Below, in pieces: positions 23,777-31,930 of a stretch of 38,145 nucleotides of DNA. The stretch spans positions 1 to 38,145 of the forward strand of contig CBDBJK010000021.1 in NCBI GenBank assembly GCA_965206395.1. The letters are read 5' to 3'. Position 1 is the stretch's first letter. Each line of letters opens with the position of its first letter. The translations under genes were made by a program, and so were the position numbers. Source of the DNA: CBDBJK01 sp965206395. Its GTDB lineage: Bacteria; Chloroflexota; Dehalococcoidia; Lucifugimonadales; CATOSD01. The notes beneath the pieces are model-generated. The model did no database searches and was not told the origin of the DNA. It saw nothing but the letters and a program-made list of their open reading frames with translations.

Positions 23777-24714
23777 CCCGTCTTACGGCTGATAGCCTTA
23801 CGCACCGCTTGCGCCACATCTTGAGAGGTCAGGCCGTATTTGCTCAGGAGCGCATCAGGAACGCCCGACTCTGCGTAACCTGTCAGAGCCACCGATTCCA
23901 TTGGCACGGGCATCTCGCGCGAAAGCACCTGTGACACCATGCTCCCCAAGCCGCCCATTACAAAATGCTCTTCTGCGGAGACTATAGCCCCGGTCTCGCG
24001 TCCGGCCTTGATGATAGTCTCCTCGTCCAACGGCTTTACGGTTGCCATGTTGAGCACCCTGCACGATATGCCGCTTTCGGCTAGCGTCTGCGCTGCTTCC
24101 AGGGCGATGTTGACCATAATTCCGCAAGCGATGACGGTGGCGTCGCTGCCCTCGCGCATAGTTTCCGCCTTGCCCAGCGCGAATTTGTTCCCGTTGCTGT
24201 GTACTACAGGTGTTGCCGAGCGAGAGAGACGAATATAGAACGGCCCCTCTGTTTCGACTGCGCAGCGCACCGCCTGAACTGCTTCCGGGCCGTCGGCAGG
24301 CACAATCACAGTGAACTCCGGCAGCGCGCACATGAGGGCTACGTCTTCGATGCTCTGTGCCGACATTCCATCCTCGCCGACGGTGACGCCGCTGTGAGTA
24401 GCTACCACCTTTACATTGAGACGAGGCTGGGATACGCCGACTCGCAACTGGTCGTGCGGCCTGCTGGTGGAGAACACGGCAAAGGTGCTGACAACGGGTA
24501 TCTTCCCGGACGATGCCAGGCCCGCCGCGACGCTGACTATGTTCTGTTCCGCTGGCCCGAAATCGAAGAAGCGGTCAGGGTATTTATCTCGAAAAAGGCT
24601 GGCGAAGGTGGAGACGTTGAGGTCTCCGCCCAGTACCACGAGATTGGGTATCTCTGCTCCCAACTCCACCAGTGTTTCCCCTGCGACCTGTCTTGTCGAG
24701 GCGCTATCGGCCAT
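23773..24714 (-). CDS. Transketolase, C-terminal subunit
   Basis: A 313-residue protein equivalent to the pyrimidine-binding and C-terminal domains of transketolase. FFDFGPAEQNIVSVAAGLAS holds the glutamate that contacts the thiamine ring. ATHSGVTVGEDGMSAQSIED holds the conserved His/Gly-Glu-Asp segment, and the C-terminal domain follows (IACGIMVNIALEAAQTLAES, EEHFVMGGLGSMVSQVLSRE). With the preceding gene it forms a split transketolase that transfers two-carbon units between sugar phosphates. A short GAGG precedes the ATG at 24714. The 86-base gap to the N-terminal subunit gene contains a degenerate palindrome. Split transketolases are common in archaea and Chloroflexota. Confidence 0.9.
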   Translation of the reverse strand: MADSASTRQVAGETLVELGAEIPNLVVLGGDLNVSTFASLFRDKYPDRFFDFGPAEQNIVSVAAGLASSGKIPVVSTFAVFSTSRPHDQLRVGVSQPRLNVKVVATHSGVTVGEDGMSAQSIEDVALMCALPEFTVIVPADGPEAVQAVRCAVETEGPFYIRLSRSATPVVHSNGNKFALGKAETMREGSDATVIACGIMVNIALEAAQTLAESGISCRVLNMATVKPLDEETIIKAGRETGAIVSAEEHFVMGGLGSMVSQVLSREMPVPMESVALTGYAESGVPDALLSKYGLTSQDVAQAVRKAISRKTG

Positions 24715-24760
24715 TTCTCATTCCTCTTTTCTTATTTGGACTGGCTGCCTCCTCCTAGAT

Positions 24761-24798
24761 CCTCCTTCGCACAGCGCAGGGGAGAGTTAGAGAGGGGG
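24761..24798. repeat. Degenerate palindrome between the transketolase genes
   Basis: CTCC-TTCGCACAGCGCAG-GGGAG followed by AGTTAGAGAGGGG. It resembles the other intergenic palindromes but is poorly preserved and is inside an operon. Confidence 0.35.
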
Positions 24799-24800
24799 CC

Positions 24801-25694
24801 TTAACCTATCTCATCCAGAGCAAGCGCGAGTTCTTCCTTCGATGGGGCCTTGCCGTGAAAGCCAGGGTTGTCTTCCATAAAGCTGACGCCTTTGCCTTTG
24901 ACGGTCTTGGCTATAATCACCGTTGGCTTGCCCTTCGTCTTGCTTGCCTCGTCTAAAGCGCCGATTACCTGAGAAATGTCGTGGCCTTCGATCTCAAGAG
25001 TGTGCCAGCCAAAGGCGCGCCACTTGTCGGGAAGAGGCTCCAGGTTCATGACCTCATCAGTCCTGCGGTCGTTTTGAATCCCGTTACGGTCAACGATTGC
25101 AACAAGGTTGTCTAGCTTGTAGTGCGCCGCAGACATCGCCGCTTCCCAGACCTGCCCCTCGTCGCACTCGCCATCGCCGAGAAGGACGTAAGTGCGAGAA
25201 TCGCGCCCATCCAGACGCGACGCCAGGGCCATTCCTATTCCGAAGGAAAGCCCTTGACCCAGCGAGCCGCCCGACATTTCGACGCCGGGGGTCTTGATAT
25301 GAGCATGACCCTGTAGGCGACTGTTAATCTTGCGGAAGGTCATAAGCTCTTCGTGTGGGAAGTACCCTGCTTCGGCAAGCGCAGCGTATAGCACAGGACA
25401 TGCGTGCGCCTTGCTCAGAACGAACCTGTCACGGTCAATCCACTTGGGTTCATTCGGCCTATATCTAAGCACCCGGAAATATAGTGATGTGAGGATTTCC
25501 ACGGAAGACAGCGAGCCGCCGGGATGTCCACTGTTGGCCTCGGTAATCATCGTAACGATGCTGCGTCTGAGGTTTCTGGCGACTTTTTTCAGCTCGTCCA
25601 GACTGCGCATCACCTTCTGGTTTGAGCCATTACTCTCTGTCAAGGCGCTGGTAGACGTTTCGGGAGCAGTTGCGCTTTCATCTGCGCTGAACAC
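24801..25694 (-). CDS. Transketolase, N-terminal (thiamine-binding) subunit
   Basis: A 297-residue protein equivalent to the thiamine-pyrophosphate-binding half of transketolase. The family start SIVTMITEANSGHPGGSLSS includes the catalytic His in SGHPGG. DRFVLSKAHACPVLYAALAE has a second conserved His. GDGECDEGQVWEAAMSAAHY followed by DNLVAIVDRNGIQND is the GDG...N thiamine motif, and VKGKGVSFMEDNPGFHGKAP closes the domain. About 30 residues at the N-terminus are extra and look disordered (Ser/Thr/Ala-rich). The start is GTG at 25692-25694 with AGGAGG upstream. Upstream is an extended -10, TGCTATAAT, at 25727-25735 on the minus strand. Confidence 0.9.
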   Translation of the reverse strand: MFSADESATAPETSTSALTESNGSNQKVMRSLDELKKVARNLRRSIVTMITEANSGHPGGSLSSVEILTSLYFRVLRYRPNEPKWIDRDRFVLSKAHACPVLYAALAEAGYFPHEELMTFRKINSRLQGHAHIKTPGVEMSGGSLGQGLSFGIGMALASRLDGRDSRTYVLLGDGECDEGQVWEAAMSAAHYKLDNLVAIVDRNGIQNDRRTDEVMNLEPLPDKWRAFGWHTLEIEGHDISQVIGALDEASKTKGKPTVIIAKTVKGKGVSFMEDNPGFHGKAPSKEELALALDEIG

Positions 25695-25726
25695 TATATC
25701 TTGTACCTCCTGACCGCGTTGCGAGT

Positions 25727-25735
25727 ATTATAGCA
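25727..25735 (-). promoter_or_regulatory. Extended -10 promoter for the transketolase operon
   Basis: On the minus strand TGCTATAAT, a consensus -10 with the extended TG, about 35 bases before the GTG start. The best -35-like box (TTGTCA, 25749-25744) is only 11 bases away, too close, so activity would depend on the extended element. Confidence 0.5.
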
Positions 25736-25762
25736 ATCGCCAATGACAACTTCTAGGCGCAT

Positions 25763-25800
25763 TCTTCTCTATTCACGGAGAGGGAATGAGGTTGAGGTTG
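25763..25800. repeat. Degenerate copy of the dispersed palindrome
   Basis: CTTCTCTATTCACGGAGAGG followed by GAATGAGGTTGAGG. It is a half copy with a weakened hairpin, between two minus-strand genes. Confidence 0.35.
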
Positions 25801-25812
25801 CATCCAAAAGGA

Positions 25813-27234
25813 CTACGTGCCGTCTGCGGCTATTCGAGCCGCTTCCAGCGTTTCTACGTCCGGCGCGAATATCATTAGCGTATCTAGTGTGTCGATATTC
25901 AGAAAGATGCTCTGGTTTGCAAGATTTATCAATCGACTTGCATCGTCGCCATCAACGCTTTCCCATTCCTCGTCCGACCTCGTCTGCATCAAGGCCTGGA
26001 ATGCGTCGAAGAACTCCTGCGCGTCGTCTTCGCTGTCCCAAACAACCTTCGACACCAGTAAACGCTCGTCCTGTGCATTCTTGAGAAGGCTATAGCTATC
26101 GCCGCCCCATCCCTCGGCTGCGTTGGCAGCCTGATCACGCGGGACCCCCATCTCAAGGTAAGCCAGAAGAATAAACTCGCCCAGGGTGTCCCGGCTGACC
26201 TGTATCCAACCCTCTCCGAGCGCAGCCTGGACATCTGCCAACTCTACACTGACCGGTTCTTCTCTATTATCTTTGTCGAGGTATTTTTCAGGATGCAATA
26301 TCTGCTCGGTAGACTGGGGAAGTTCGCTGAAGGCCTGATTAACTATGTCCCAGTTATTGCTCTCAACCAGCAGCGAGACTACGAATTGAGGGCCTTCGAC
26401 GTAAGGGAAGGCGATAGTCCGCTGGACGACGTGCGGAGCCGATTGAAAGGCGATAGAAGGCGGAGGCGCGGATTGCCGAGCTTCCGCCTGGTCTTCCTCG
26501 CTCATGTGCTGGAACATATATATGGTCTGGGCCATAGACGCGTCACCCTCTGTAAGCGCCTGAAACGCGCGGCTTATATCCGAGTTGCCTTCCACCGCGT
26601 CGAAGATGGCCCTGATATCGAATCTCTGTTGCTGAAGGCCGTGAGTGAACTCGTGCGCATATGTCAGGGCATCGCCGGGGCCGAAATCAGGGGTGTCCTT
26701 CACTATGTACATCTTCTCCTCGTCGGTGTCGAAGAACCCTGACACTATGTCACCGAACAGCTCCACGAGGAGGTCGAAGAAGTCGGAGTCTTCACCCAGT
26801 ATCCCAAGCGTGACGTATAAGTCCTGAGTCTCAAGGATTTCGGCCCTGTCTTCCTCGAAATCCTCGCGCAGGCGCACCAGCAAATCGGATTTGGTGATGA
26901 AATCCCTTTCCATCTCCTTGAACGAAAAAATCTCTCGCAGCAATGTCATCTGGTCTTCAATCTGGTCAAGCGTTGCTGCAAGAGGGTCGGTGGAGACAGG
27001 GGTAGGCGTCCGCGTAGGCACGGCGACAGTGGGTAATATCACGGCCCCCGGAGAAAAGGTTGGTGTAGGCACTGGCGTAGAGGTAGGCTCAGGCGTCGGA
27101 GTGAGAACAGCCGTCGGCGTAGGCTCAGGCGTAGCGCTTGGAGGCACTGACGTAGGTGTCACGGTCGGCGAAGGTTGACCGCCGCAAGCGGCGATAAATA
27201 TCAGTATGGCTCCCAAAACCGCCAGATACGCCAC
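25813..27234 (-). CDS. Lipoprotein with HExxH motif, putative zinc metallopeptidase
   Basis: A 473-residue predicted lipoprotein: hydrophobic AYLAVLGAILIFIAAC with the lipobox Cys17, then a long Thr/Pro/Glu linker (about 20-75) and a globular domain. TYAHEFTHGLQQQRFD carries HEFTH (194-198), the HExxH zinc motif, and about 30 residues later ALTEGDASM offers Glu229 as third ligand, as in gluzincins. I do not recognise a named family. The GTG at 27232-27234 is chosen because AGGGGG lies five bases before it. The upstream in-frame TTG (27282) coincides with a TTGACA -35 box, although the longer form would give a more basic n-region. It is probably surface-anchored. A peptidase role is inferred from the motif only. 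Confidence 0.6.
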   Translation of the reverse strand: MAYLAVLGAILIFIAACGGQPSPTVTPTSVPPSATPEPTPTAVLTPTPEPTSTPVPTPTFSPGAVILPTVAVPTRTPTPVSTDPLAATLDQIEDQMTLLREIFSFKEMERDFITKSDLLVRLREDFEEDRAEILETQDLYVTLGILGEDSDFFDLLVELFGDIVSGFFDTDEEKMYIVKDTPDFGPGDALTYAHEFTHGLQQQRFDIRAIFDAVEGNSDISRAFQALTEGDASMAQTIYMFQHMSEEDQAEARQSAPPPSIAFQSAPHVVQRTIAFPYVEGPQFVVSLLVESNNWDIVNQAFSELPQSTEQILHPEKYLDKDNREEPVSVELADVQAALGEGWIQVSRDTLGEFILLAYLEMGVPRDQAANAAEGWGGDSYSLLKNAQDERLLVSKVVWDSEDDAQEFFDAFQALMQTRSDEEWESVDGDDASRLINLANQSIFLNIDTLDTLMIFAPDVETLEAARIAADGT

Positions 27235-27252
27235 GTTTACCCCCTGCCTGCC

Positions 27253-27282
27253 AGTATGGTTAGACTCTCGAACAGTTGTCAA
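27253..27282 (-). promoter_or_regulatory. Promoter for the HExxH lipoprotein gene
   Basis: On the minus strand: a perfect TTGACA (27282-27277), an 18-base spacer and CATACT (27258-27253). The leader would be about 12 bases. Its -35 lies 12 bases from the -35 of the divergent rightward promoter. Confidence 0.5.
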
Positions 27283-27293
27283 GGTAAAAGCGT

Positions 27294-27322
27294 TTGACCA
27301 TGTCGAGAGGCGCTGCTACACT
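27294..27322 (+). promoter_or_regulatory. Promoter for the glycosidase-like gene
   Basis: TTGACC (27294-27299), a 17-base spacer and TACACT (27317-27322) with an extended TG (TGCTACACT). The leader would be about 90 bases. Confidence 0.7.
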
Positions 27323-27416
27323 CCACCCATCCTAATACTACGTATGGACTCTATCTTAGATGTCGAATCGTTGAGATACCGATTAAATTTCAGATCATGA
27401 TTTCGAGGTCGTCTCT

Positions 27417-28283
27417 ATGAAACTCGAGCGTTTCTCAACCAACCCGATCATTTATCCAAGTATGGATAGTAGCCTTGGGATCAATATCAACGGGCCTTCG
27501 CTTATCAAAGTCCCCGACTGGCTGCCTGACCCGTTGGGCAAATATTATCTTTACTTCGCCCATCACAACGGCACTTTTATAAGGCTCGCCTACGCCGACA
27601 ATCTGGAAGGCCCCTGGACGATACACAAGGTTGGCACGCTGCACCTGGCCGATGCCTTCTGCGACCTGCACGTCGCATCGCCGGATGTTCACGTTGACGA
27701 CGAAAGGCGCGAAATACGCATGTATTATCATGGCCCCGTTCAAGTGAAAGGGGCGCAGAAATCGAAGCTCGCCACTTCCAGCGACGGCATCAGCTTTACC
27801 GCTTCCCCTGAGAACCTCGGAAACGCCTATTTTAGGGTGTTCAGGCGGGACGGATATTATTACGCATTAGGTATGCCGGGGGTGTTCTTCAGGTCGAAGG
27901 ATGGACGCTCGAACTTCGAACAAGGCCCTACGCTGTTCAGCGCGAACATGCGCCACACTGCGCTCAAGCTGGACGGCGATGTCCTGAGCGTATTCTATAC
28001 CAACGCGGGCGATTGCCCGGAACAGATCCTACACGCCTCGATTGAGTTGACACCAGACTGGATGAAGTGGCAGGAGTCAGAGGCGACGCCTGTCCTACAG
28101 TCGGAAACGGATTACGAGGGCGTGGACATACCGTTAGAGCCTTCGGCCAGAGGAGCGATTGACGAGCCAGTACACCAGCTACGCGACCCGGCGATATACC
28201 GAGAAGGCGGTGACACTTTTCTGCTCTACTCTGTTGCCGGAGAGCAGGGCATCGCCATAGCGAGGTTGACAGGTGCGCACTGA
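27417..28283 (+). CDS. Five-bladed beta-propeller protein, GH43/GH130-like
   Basis: A 288-residue protein with the repeat pattern of glycoside hydrolase clans that fold as five-bladed propellers: FSTNPIIYPSMD, GPSLIKVPDW, YYLYFAHHNGTFIRLAYADN with GPWT, ASPDVHVDDERREIRMYYHG, KSKLATSSDGISF, YYYALGMPGVFFRSKDGRS and LRDPAIYREGGDTFLLYSVA. Candidate catalytic carboxylates are the Asp residues in SPDVH and RDPAI, but I cannot assign them firmly. No signal peptide is seen. Such proteins are often annotated as hypothetical or glycosyl hydrolase-like; the substrate is unknown. The start is ATG at 27417, weakly preceded by GAGG. It is divergent from the HExxH lipoprotein. Confidence 0.6.
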   Translation: MKLERFSTNPIIYPSMDSSLGININGPSLIKVPDWLPDPLGKYYLYFAHHNGTFIRLAYADNLEGPWTIHKVGTLHLADAFCDLHVASPDVHVDDERREIRMYYHGPVQVKGAQKSKLATSSDGISFTASPENLGNAYFRVFRRDGYYYALGMPGVFFRSKDGRSNFEQGPTLFSANMRHTALKLDGDVLSVFYTNAGDCPEQILHASIELTPDWMKWQESEATPVLQSETDYEGVDIPLEPSARGAIDEPVHQLRDPAIYREGGDTFLLYSVAGEQGIAIARLTGAH

Positions 28284-28330
28284 TTCTTGCGGGATTGCTA
28301 GAATTCAGACCTGATTCTGGGCGAGTCTTT

Positions 28331-28370
28331 CACCCTCATCCTAACCTTCTCCCTGAGGGAGAAGGGATTT
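28331..28370. repeat. Dispersed palindrome, half copy
   Basis: Left outer arm CACCCTCAT followed by the hairpin CCTTCTCCC-TGA-GGGAGAAGG (28345-28365). It lies between the convergent glycosidase-like and glnS stops and could serve as a terminator. The right outer arm is absent. The sequence closely matches the reverse complement of the right part of the copy at 17151-17187. Confidence 0.7.
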
Positions 28371-28381
28371 GCCTGCTATCC

Positions 28382-30073
28382 CTACGCCTGCTTCTTTTGC
28401 ACCTTCGCCCACGTATCGCGCAGCGACACCGTTCGGTTGAACACTAGCGCGTCCTCAGAGGAGTCTGCGGAATCGACGCAGAAGTAGCCCTGCCTCTCGA
28501 ACTGATATCGGCTTCCCGGCGCAGCATTCGCCAGACTCGGCTCGACGCGGCACGATGTCAGCGTCTCTAGTGAGTTGGGATTGAGGGTCGACTTGAAATC
28601 GGCGCTCTCATCGCCATAAGCGGCTGCTTCATCCAGAAACAGGTAGTCGTACAAACGAACCTCGGCTTCGAGCGAATGCTCGGCTGAGACCCAGTGCAAT
28701 GTCGCCTTCACCTTGCGTCCGTCCGGGGCTGAGCCTCCACGTGTCTCCGGGTCGTAGGTGCAGTGCAACTCTATCACCTCGCCCGTCTGCTCATCCTTGA
28801 CGACATCGACGCACTTGATGAAATAGGCGTACCTCAGCCGCACCTCGCGCCCTGGGGCAAGACGATAGAACTTGCTCGGCGGGTCTTCCCTGAAGTCGTC
28901 CTGCTCCATGTACAGCACGCGCGAAAATGGAACCTTCCGCGCTCCCGCTTTGGGATCTTCGGGGTTGTTCACGGCCTCCAACTCTTCGACCTGGCCTTCG
29001 GGGTAGTTGTCTATGACCACTCGAAGCGGATGCAGCACCGCCATCACTCGCGGAGCATGTTTGTTCAAATCCTCGCGGATGCTATGCTCAAGCAGCGCCA
29101 CGTCGATAATGGCGTTGCTCTTGGCGACGCCGACGCGCTCGCAAAAGTTGCGTATAGACTCCGGCGTGTAGCCTCGCCTGCGAAGGCCGGAAAGCGTGGG
29201 CATTCGCGGGTCGTCCCAGCCGGATACATAGCCTCCGTTCACCAGTTCAAGCAGCTTCCGTTTGCTCAACACCGTGTGGCTGACGTTGAGGCGGGCGAAC
29301 TCTATCTGTTGCGGATGGTAGACCTTCAACTCGTCGAGAATCCAGTCATATAGTGGTCGATGGTCTTCGTACTCCAGCGTGCATATTGAATGCGTGATGC
29401 CCTCGATGGAGTCGGAAAGGCCGTGCGCGAAATCGTACATAGGATAGATAGGCCAACTGTTGCCCGTCCTGTCGTGCGGCTCTTTTCGGATGCGATAGAG
29501 GGTGGGGTCTCGCATATTGAAGTTTGGCGAGGCCATGTCTATCCTCGCGCGAAGCACATGAGTGCCATCCTGAAACTCTCCCGCGCGCATACGCTCGAAC
29601 AGGCCCAGGTTCTCCTCAATCGTACGATCACGGTACGGACTCTCTGTGCCCGGTTTGGTCAAAGTACCGCGATGCAGCCTCATCTCCTCCGCGCTCAGGC
29701 TATCGACGTACGCCTTATCGTCCTTGATAAGCTGAGTGGCGAAGTCGTAGAGTTGTTCGAAATAGTCAGACGCATAAAGCTCCCTGTCGTCCCAATCAAA
29801 TCCAAGCCATTTGATATCGGCTTTGATCGAGTTCACGTACTCGACTTCCTCTTTGCTCGGGTTCGTGTCATCGAAGCGCAGGTTGCACATGCCGCCGTTC
29901 TCTCCGGCGACGCCAAAATTCAGGCATATGGACTTGGCGTGACCGATGTGCAAATAGCCGTTAGGCTCCGGAGGAAAGCGAGTGTGGACTCGACCGCCGA
30001 ATTTGTTCGACGTCTTGTCGTCGGCAATGATACTTCGGATAAAATCGGTTGAGGCAGTGACATCTGTTGCCAT
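28382..30073 (-). CDS. glnS: Glutamine--tRNA ligase
   Basis: A 563-residue GlnRS that charges tRNA-Gln directly. The class I HIGH motif is at 42-45 (PPEPNGYLHIGHAKSI) and the KMSKS-type motif is VLSKR at 268-272. Other landmarks are CNLRFDDTNPSKEEVEYVNS, ASPNFNMRDPTLYRIR and GNSWPIYPMYDFAHGLSDSI, plus the C-terminal anticodon-binding barrels. Length and domain order match the bacterial enzyme, and no extra domain is fused. Many bacteria lack GlnRS and use GatCAB instead, so its presence is informative about the lineage. The start is ATG at 30073 with AGGA about 13 bases upstream. It seems monocistronic. Confidence 0.95.
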   Translation of the reverse strand: MATDVTASTDFIRSIIADDKTSNKFGGRVHTRFPPEPNGYLHIGHAKSICLNFGVAGENGGMCNLRFDDTNPSKEEVEYVNSIKADIKWLGFDWDDRELYASDYFEQLYDFATQLIKDDKAYVDSLSAEEMRLHRGTLTKPGTESPYRDRTIEENLGLFERMRAGEFQDGTHVLRARIDMASPNFNMRDPTLYRIRKEPHDRTGNSWPIYPMYDFAHGLSDSIEGITHSICTLEYEDHRPLYDWILDELKVYHPQQIEFARLNVSHTVLSKRKLLELVNGGYVSGWDDPRMPTLSGLRRRGYTPESIRNFCERVGVAKSNAIIDVALLEHSIREDLNKHAPRVMAVLHPLRVVIDNYPEGQVEELEAVNNPEDPKAGARKVPFSRVLYMEQDDFREDPPSKFYRLAPGREVRLRYAYFIKCVDVVKDEQTGEVIELHCTYDPETRGGSAPDGRKVKATLHWVSAEHSLEAEVRLYDYLFLDEAAAYGDESADFKSTLNPNSLETLTSCRVEPSLANAAPGSRYQFERQGYFCVDSADSSEDALVFNRTVSLRDTWAKVQKKQA

Positions 30074-30121
30074 ATGCGCGGCGTCCTTTTTTCTGCTCGG
30101 TTTTCCTTACTTTGCTCTTAA

Positions 30122-30150
30122 ATGATAGTGGTATGGCTTATCCTTGTCTA
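30122..30150 (-). promoter_or_regulatory. Candidate promoter for glnS
   Basis: On the minus strand: TAGACA (30150-30145), a 17-base spacer and TATCAT (30127-30122), about 50 bases before the ATG. Confidence 0.45.
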
Positions 30151-30171
30151 CGGATGGCCGATGAAATATCC

Positions 30172-31596
30172 TTAGCTCCACCCCTCGTAGAGCTTGCTGC
30201 ACGCGAAGTCTACGACCTGATAACCTAGCCCCGTCTTCTTCGCGGCGGCTTCACCTTTCTTTGTCACGAGAAGCGTTCCACCGCTGCCGACGGCCCGGCC
30301 ATTCAGCATGATTACCTTTCCTGACGCCAGACTCAACGTTGCGTTTCCGGTGTCGGGGTCTACGACGGTAATATCGGCATCGGCTCCTTGTGAGAGGTGG
30401 CCTTTGCTCGAGAGGCCGAACATGCGCGCAGGATTCGAGGAGAGCTTCATCGCCATCTCCAGAGGCGTTAGCGCCTCCATTTTGACCATCGCCCATGTCT
30501 TCGGCACCGCGATGTTTCGAGGCAGGTAGCCGCCGTCCGTGGAAACGGCATCAACCACGAAATCCCCATCATCGTCCTTAGCGACAGTCAAAAGAAAGCC
30601 CGTTTGCGGAAGATTAACCGGAAAGCTCACGCCGATGTTCGTGCCAGACGCCTCCCAGAGGTCAACCGCTTCGCCGCCTTGCACGAGCATCACACGCCCG
30701 CCGCGCTCGATTATTACCGAGGCATACCCGTCTTCCAAAGCCTGGCGCATACCCGTCCGTGTCAGGGGGTAGTTCCCCATGACCAGGCAGTTGCGAGTGA
30801 CCATATCTACCACGTCGTCGCCTTCGCAGCGTCCGCCCGTGCCGTTTGGGACGGCAAGATGCACCTCGGATACCAACTGCTGTTTCATGCGGGAGAGCAG
30901 CTCGATTGCTTCCATGCACTCGTCCACGGAGGGACGTATCATGCCACGACAATAGGCGTTTACGTGAGCCACGTGGAGGCGACCGTTTCCGACAAGTTCG
31001 GGAACCTCGCGCAAGCCCTCAAGATGGCTCGCGGTAGCCTTCGTCCCACAATGCAGCGCGACATACGCCATCGACTCGTTGCAAACCTCGATGGCCTTCG
31101 CTGTGGCATCAGGGGTCATCGGGTGATGCCCACCGATGCACTTGAAACCCAACGAGCCTTCGCTTAGCGCCATATGAAGGGTATCCCTAAGCAACCTGGA
31201 CGAAGGGTCCTCGTCCGGCAGAGTCACACCCGGAGTCAGGACATACAGGCCGCCAATGTTGAGGCCCGCGCCGCTATGCTTGACGCCCTCGATAATGTTC
31301 GGCATCGTCCCGGCGAAGTCTATAGCGGTAACCACGCCAGCCTCGGCCATCTGGCGGTATCCTAAAGCGCGGCTGCCTCCGCGTGCTGACATGGAGACGT
31401 GGACATGGGAGTCGATAACCCCAGGCATGACCCATTTTCCGGACACATCCAGGATATCGTCGGCCTGCGCCGCGTCAAGCTCCGGCTCCACCGCCTCAAT
31501 GCGCCCGTTGACGACGCCAATATCGCGCACCGCGTCGATGCCGTTGGCCGGGTCGAGAACGCGACCTCCCTTGAGAACCACGTCATACTTGGGCAT
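30172..31596 (-). CDS. Amidohydrolase (dihydroorotase/hydantoinase-like)
   Basis: A 474-residue member of the metal-dependent amidohydrolase superfamily. The N-terminal small domain reads DVVLKGGRVLDPANGIDAVR, and the first metal motif is GVIDSHVHVS with His64 and His66. LGFKCIGGHHPMTPD may hold the carboxylated Lys and a further His; ALHCG and HVAHVNAY contain more candidate ligands. The C-terminal part has NPARMFGLSSKGHLSQGADA followed by DITVVDPD, the usual closing domain. It probably hydrolyses a cyclic amide or N-acyl amino acid. AAGGAG precedes the ATG at 31594-31596; the longer open frame upstream runs into the promoter and a repeat, so it is not used. Confidence 0.85.
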   Translation of the reverse strand: MPKYDVVLKGGRVLDPANGIDAVRDIGVVNGRIEAVEPELDAAQADDILDVSGKWVMPGVIDSHVHVSMSARGGSRALGYRQMAEAGVVTAIDFAGTMPNIIEGVKHSGAGLNIGGLYVLTPGVTLPDEDPSSRLLRDTLHMALSEGSLGFKCIGGHHPMTPDATAKAIEVCNESMAYVALHCGTKATASHLEGLREVPELVGNGRLHVAHVNAYCRGMIRPSVDECMEAIELLSRMKQQLVSEVHLAVPNGTGGRCEGDDVVDMVTRNCLVMGNYPLTRTGMRQALEDGYASVIIERGGRVMLVQGGEAVDLWEASGTNIGVSFPVNLPQTGFLLTVAKDDDGDFVVDAVSTDGGYLPRNIAVPKTWAMVKMEALTPLEMAMKLSSNPARMFGLSSKGHLSQGADADITVVDPDTGNATLSLASGKVIMLNGRAVGSGGTLLVTKKGEAAAKKTGLGYQVVDFACSKLYEGWS

Positions 31597-31654
31597 GTTA
31601 CTCTCCTTAGCATAGATGAATCCGAGGGGCCGCATCGTGTTACCGACGGGTGCG

Positions 31655-31683
31655 AGTGTAGCAATCGCTGTCGAGGCCGTCAA
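31655..31683 (-). promoter_or_regulatory. Promoter for the amidohydrolase gene
   Basis: On the minus strand: TTGACG (31683-31678), a 17-base spacer and TACACT (31660-31655) with an extended TG (TGCTACACT). The transcript would start about 50 bases before the ATG. Confidence 0.75.
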
Positions 31684-31740
31684 CATTGTCTGCCGACCTC
31701 TACATTGATTGCTAAACGCAACGATGTGCGTGGCAGTGCG

Positions 31741-31857
31741 CCTTACCTCACCCCACGTATTCCGGGGCATGATGTGAATCTAGGCAGCCCCTCTCCTTGC
31801 AAGGAGAGGGGGGACCAAAAGCGGGGCTTGCTTTTGAATAGTTGGGGTGAGTTAAGG
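31741..31857. repeat. Dispersed nested palindrome, complete copy
   Basis: Outer arms CCTTACCTCACCCCA (31741-31755) and TTGGGGTGAGTTAAGG (31842-31857), nearly perfect, enclose a perfect 24-bp palindrome CCCCTCTCCTTG/CAAGGAGAGGGG (31788-31811). It lies between divergent genes (amidohydrolase and metF), so it is not simply a terminator. Confidence 0.8.
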
Positions 31858-31868
31858 CACTCGATAGC

Positions 31869-31895
31869 TTGCCACTCAATCATGTATGATAAAAT
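31869..31895 (+). promoter_or_regulatory. Candidate promoter for metF
   Basis: TTGCCA (31869-31874), a 15-base spacer and TAAAAT (31890-31895) with an extended TG (TGATAAAAT). The spacer is short, so this is tentative. Confidence 0.4.
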
Positions 31896-31930
31896 AGCTC
31901 TATTATCCTAATAATCAGGGGACTTTTGAA

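Noticed and set aside
30172..31770. Longer amidohydrolase start at 31770
   Set aside because: The extra N-terminus overlaps the promoter at 31655-31683 and the palindromic repeat; AAGGAG marks the ATG at 31596.
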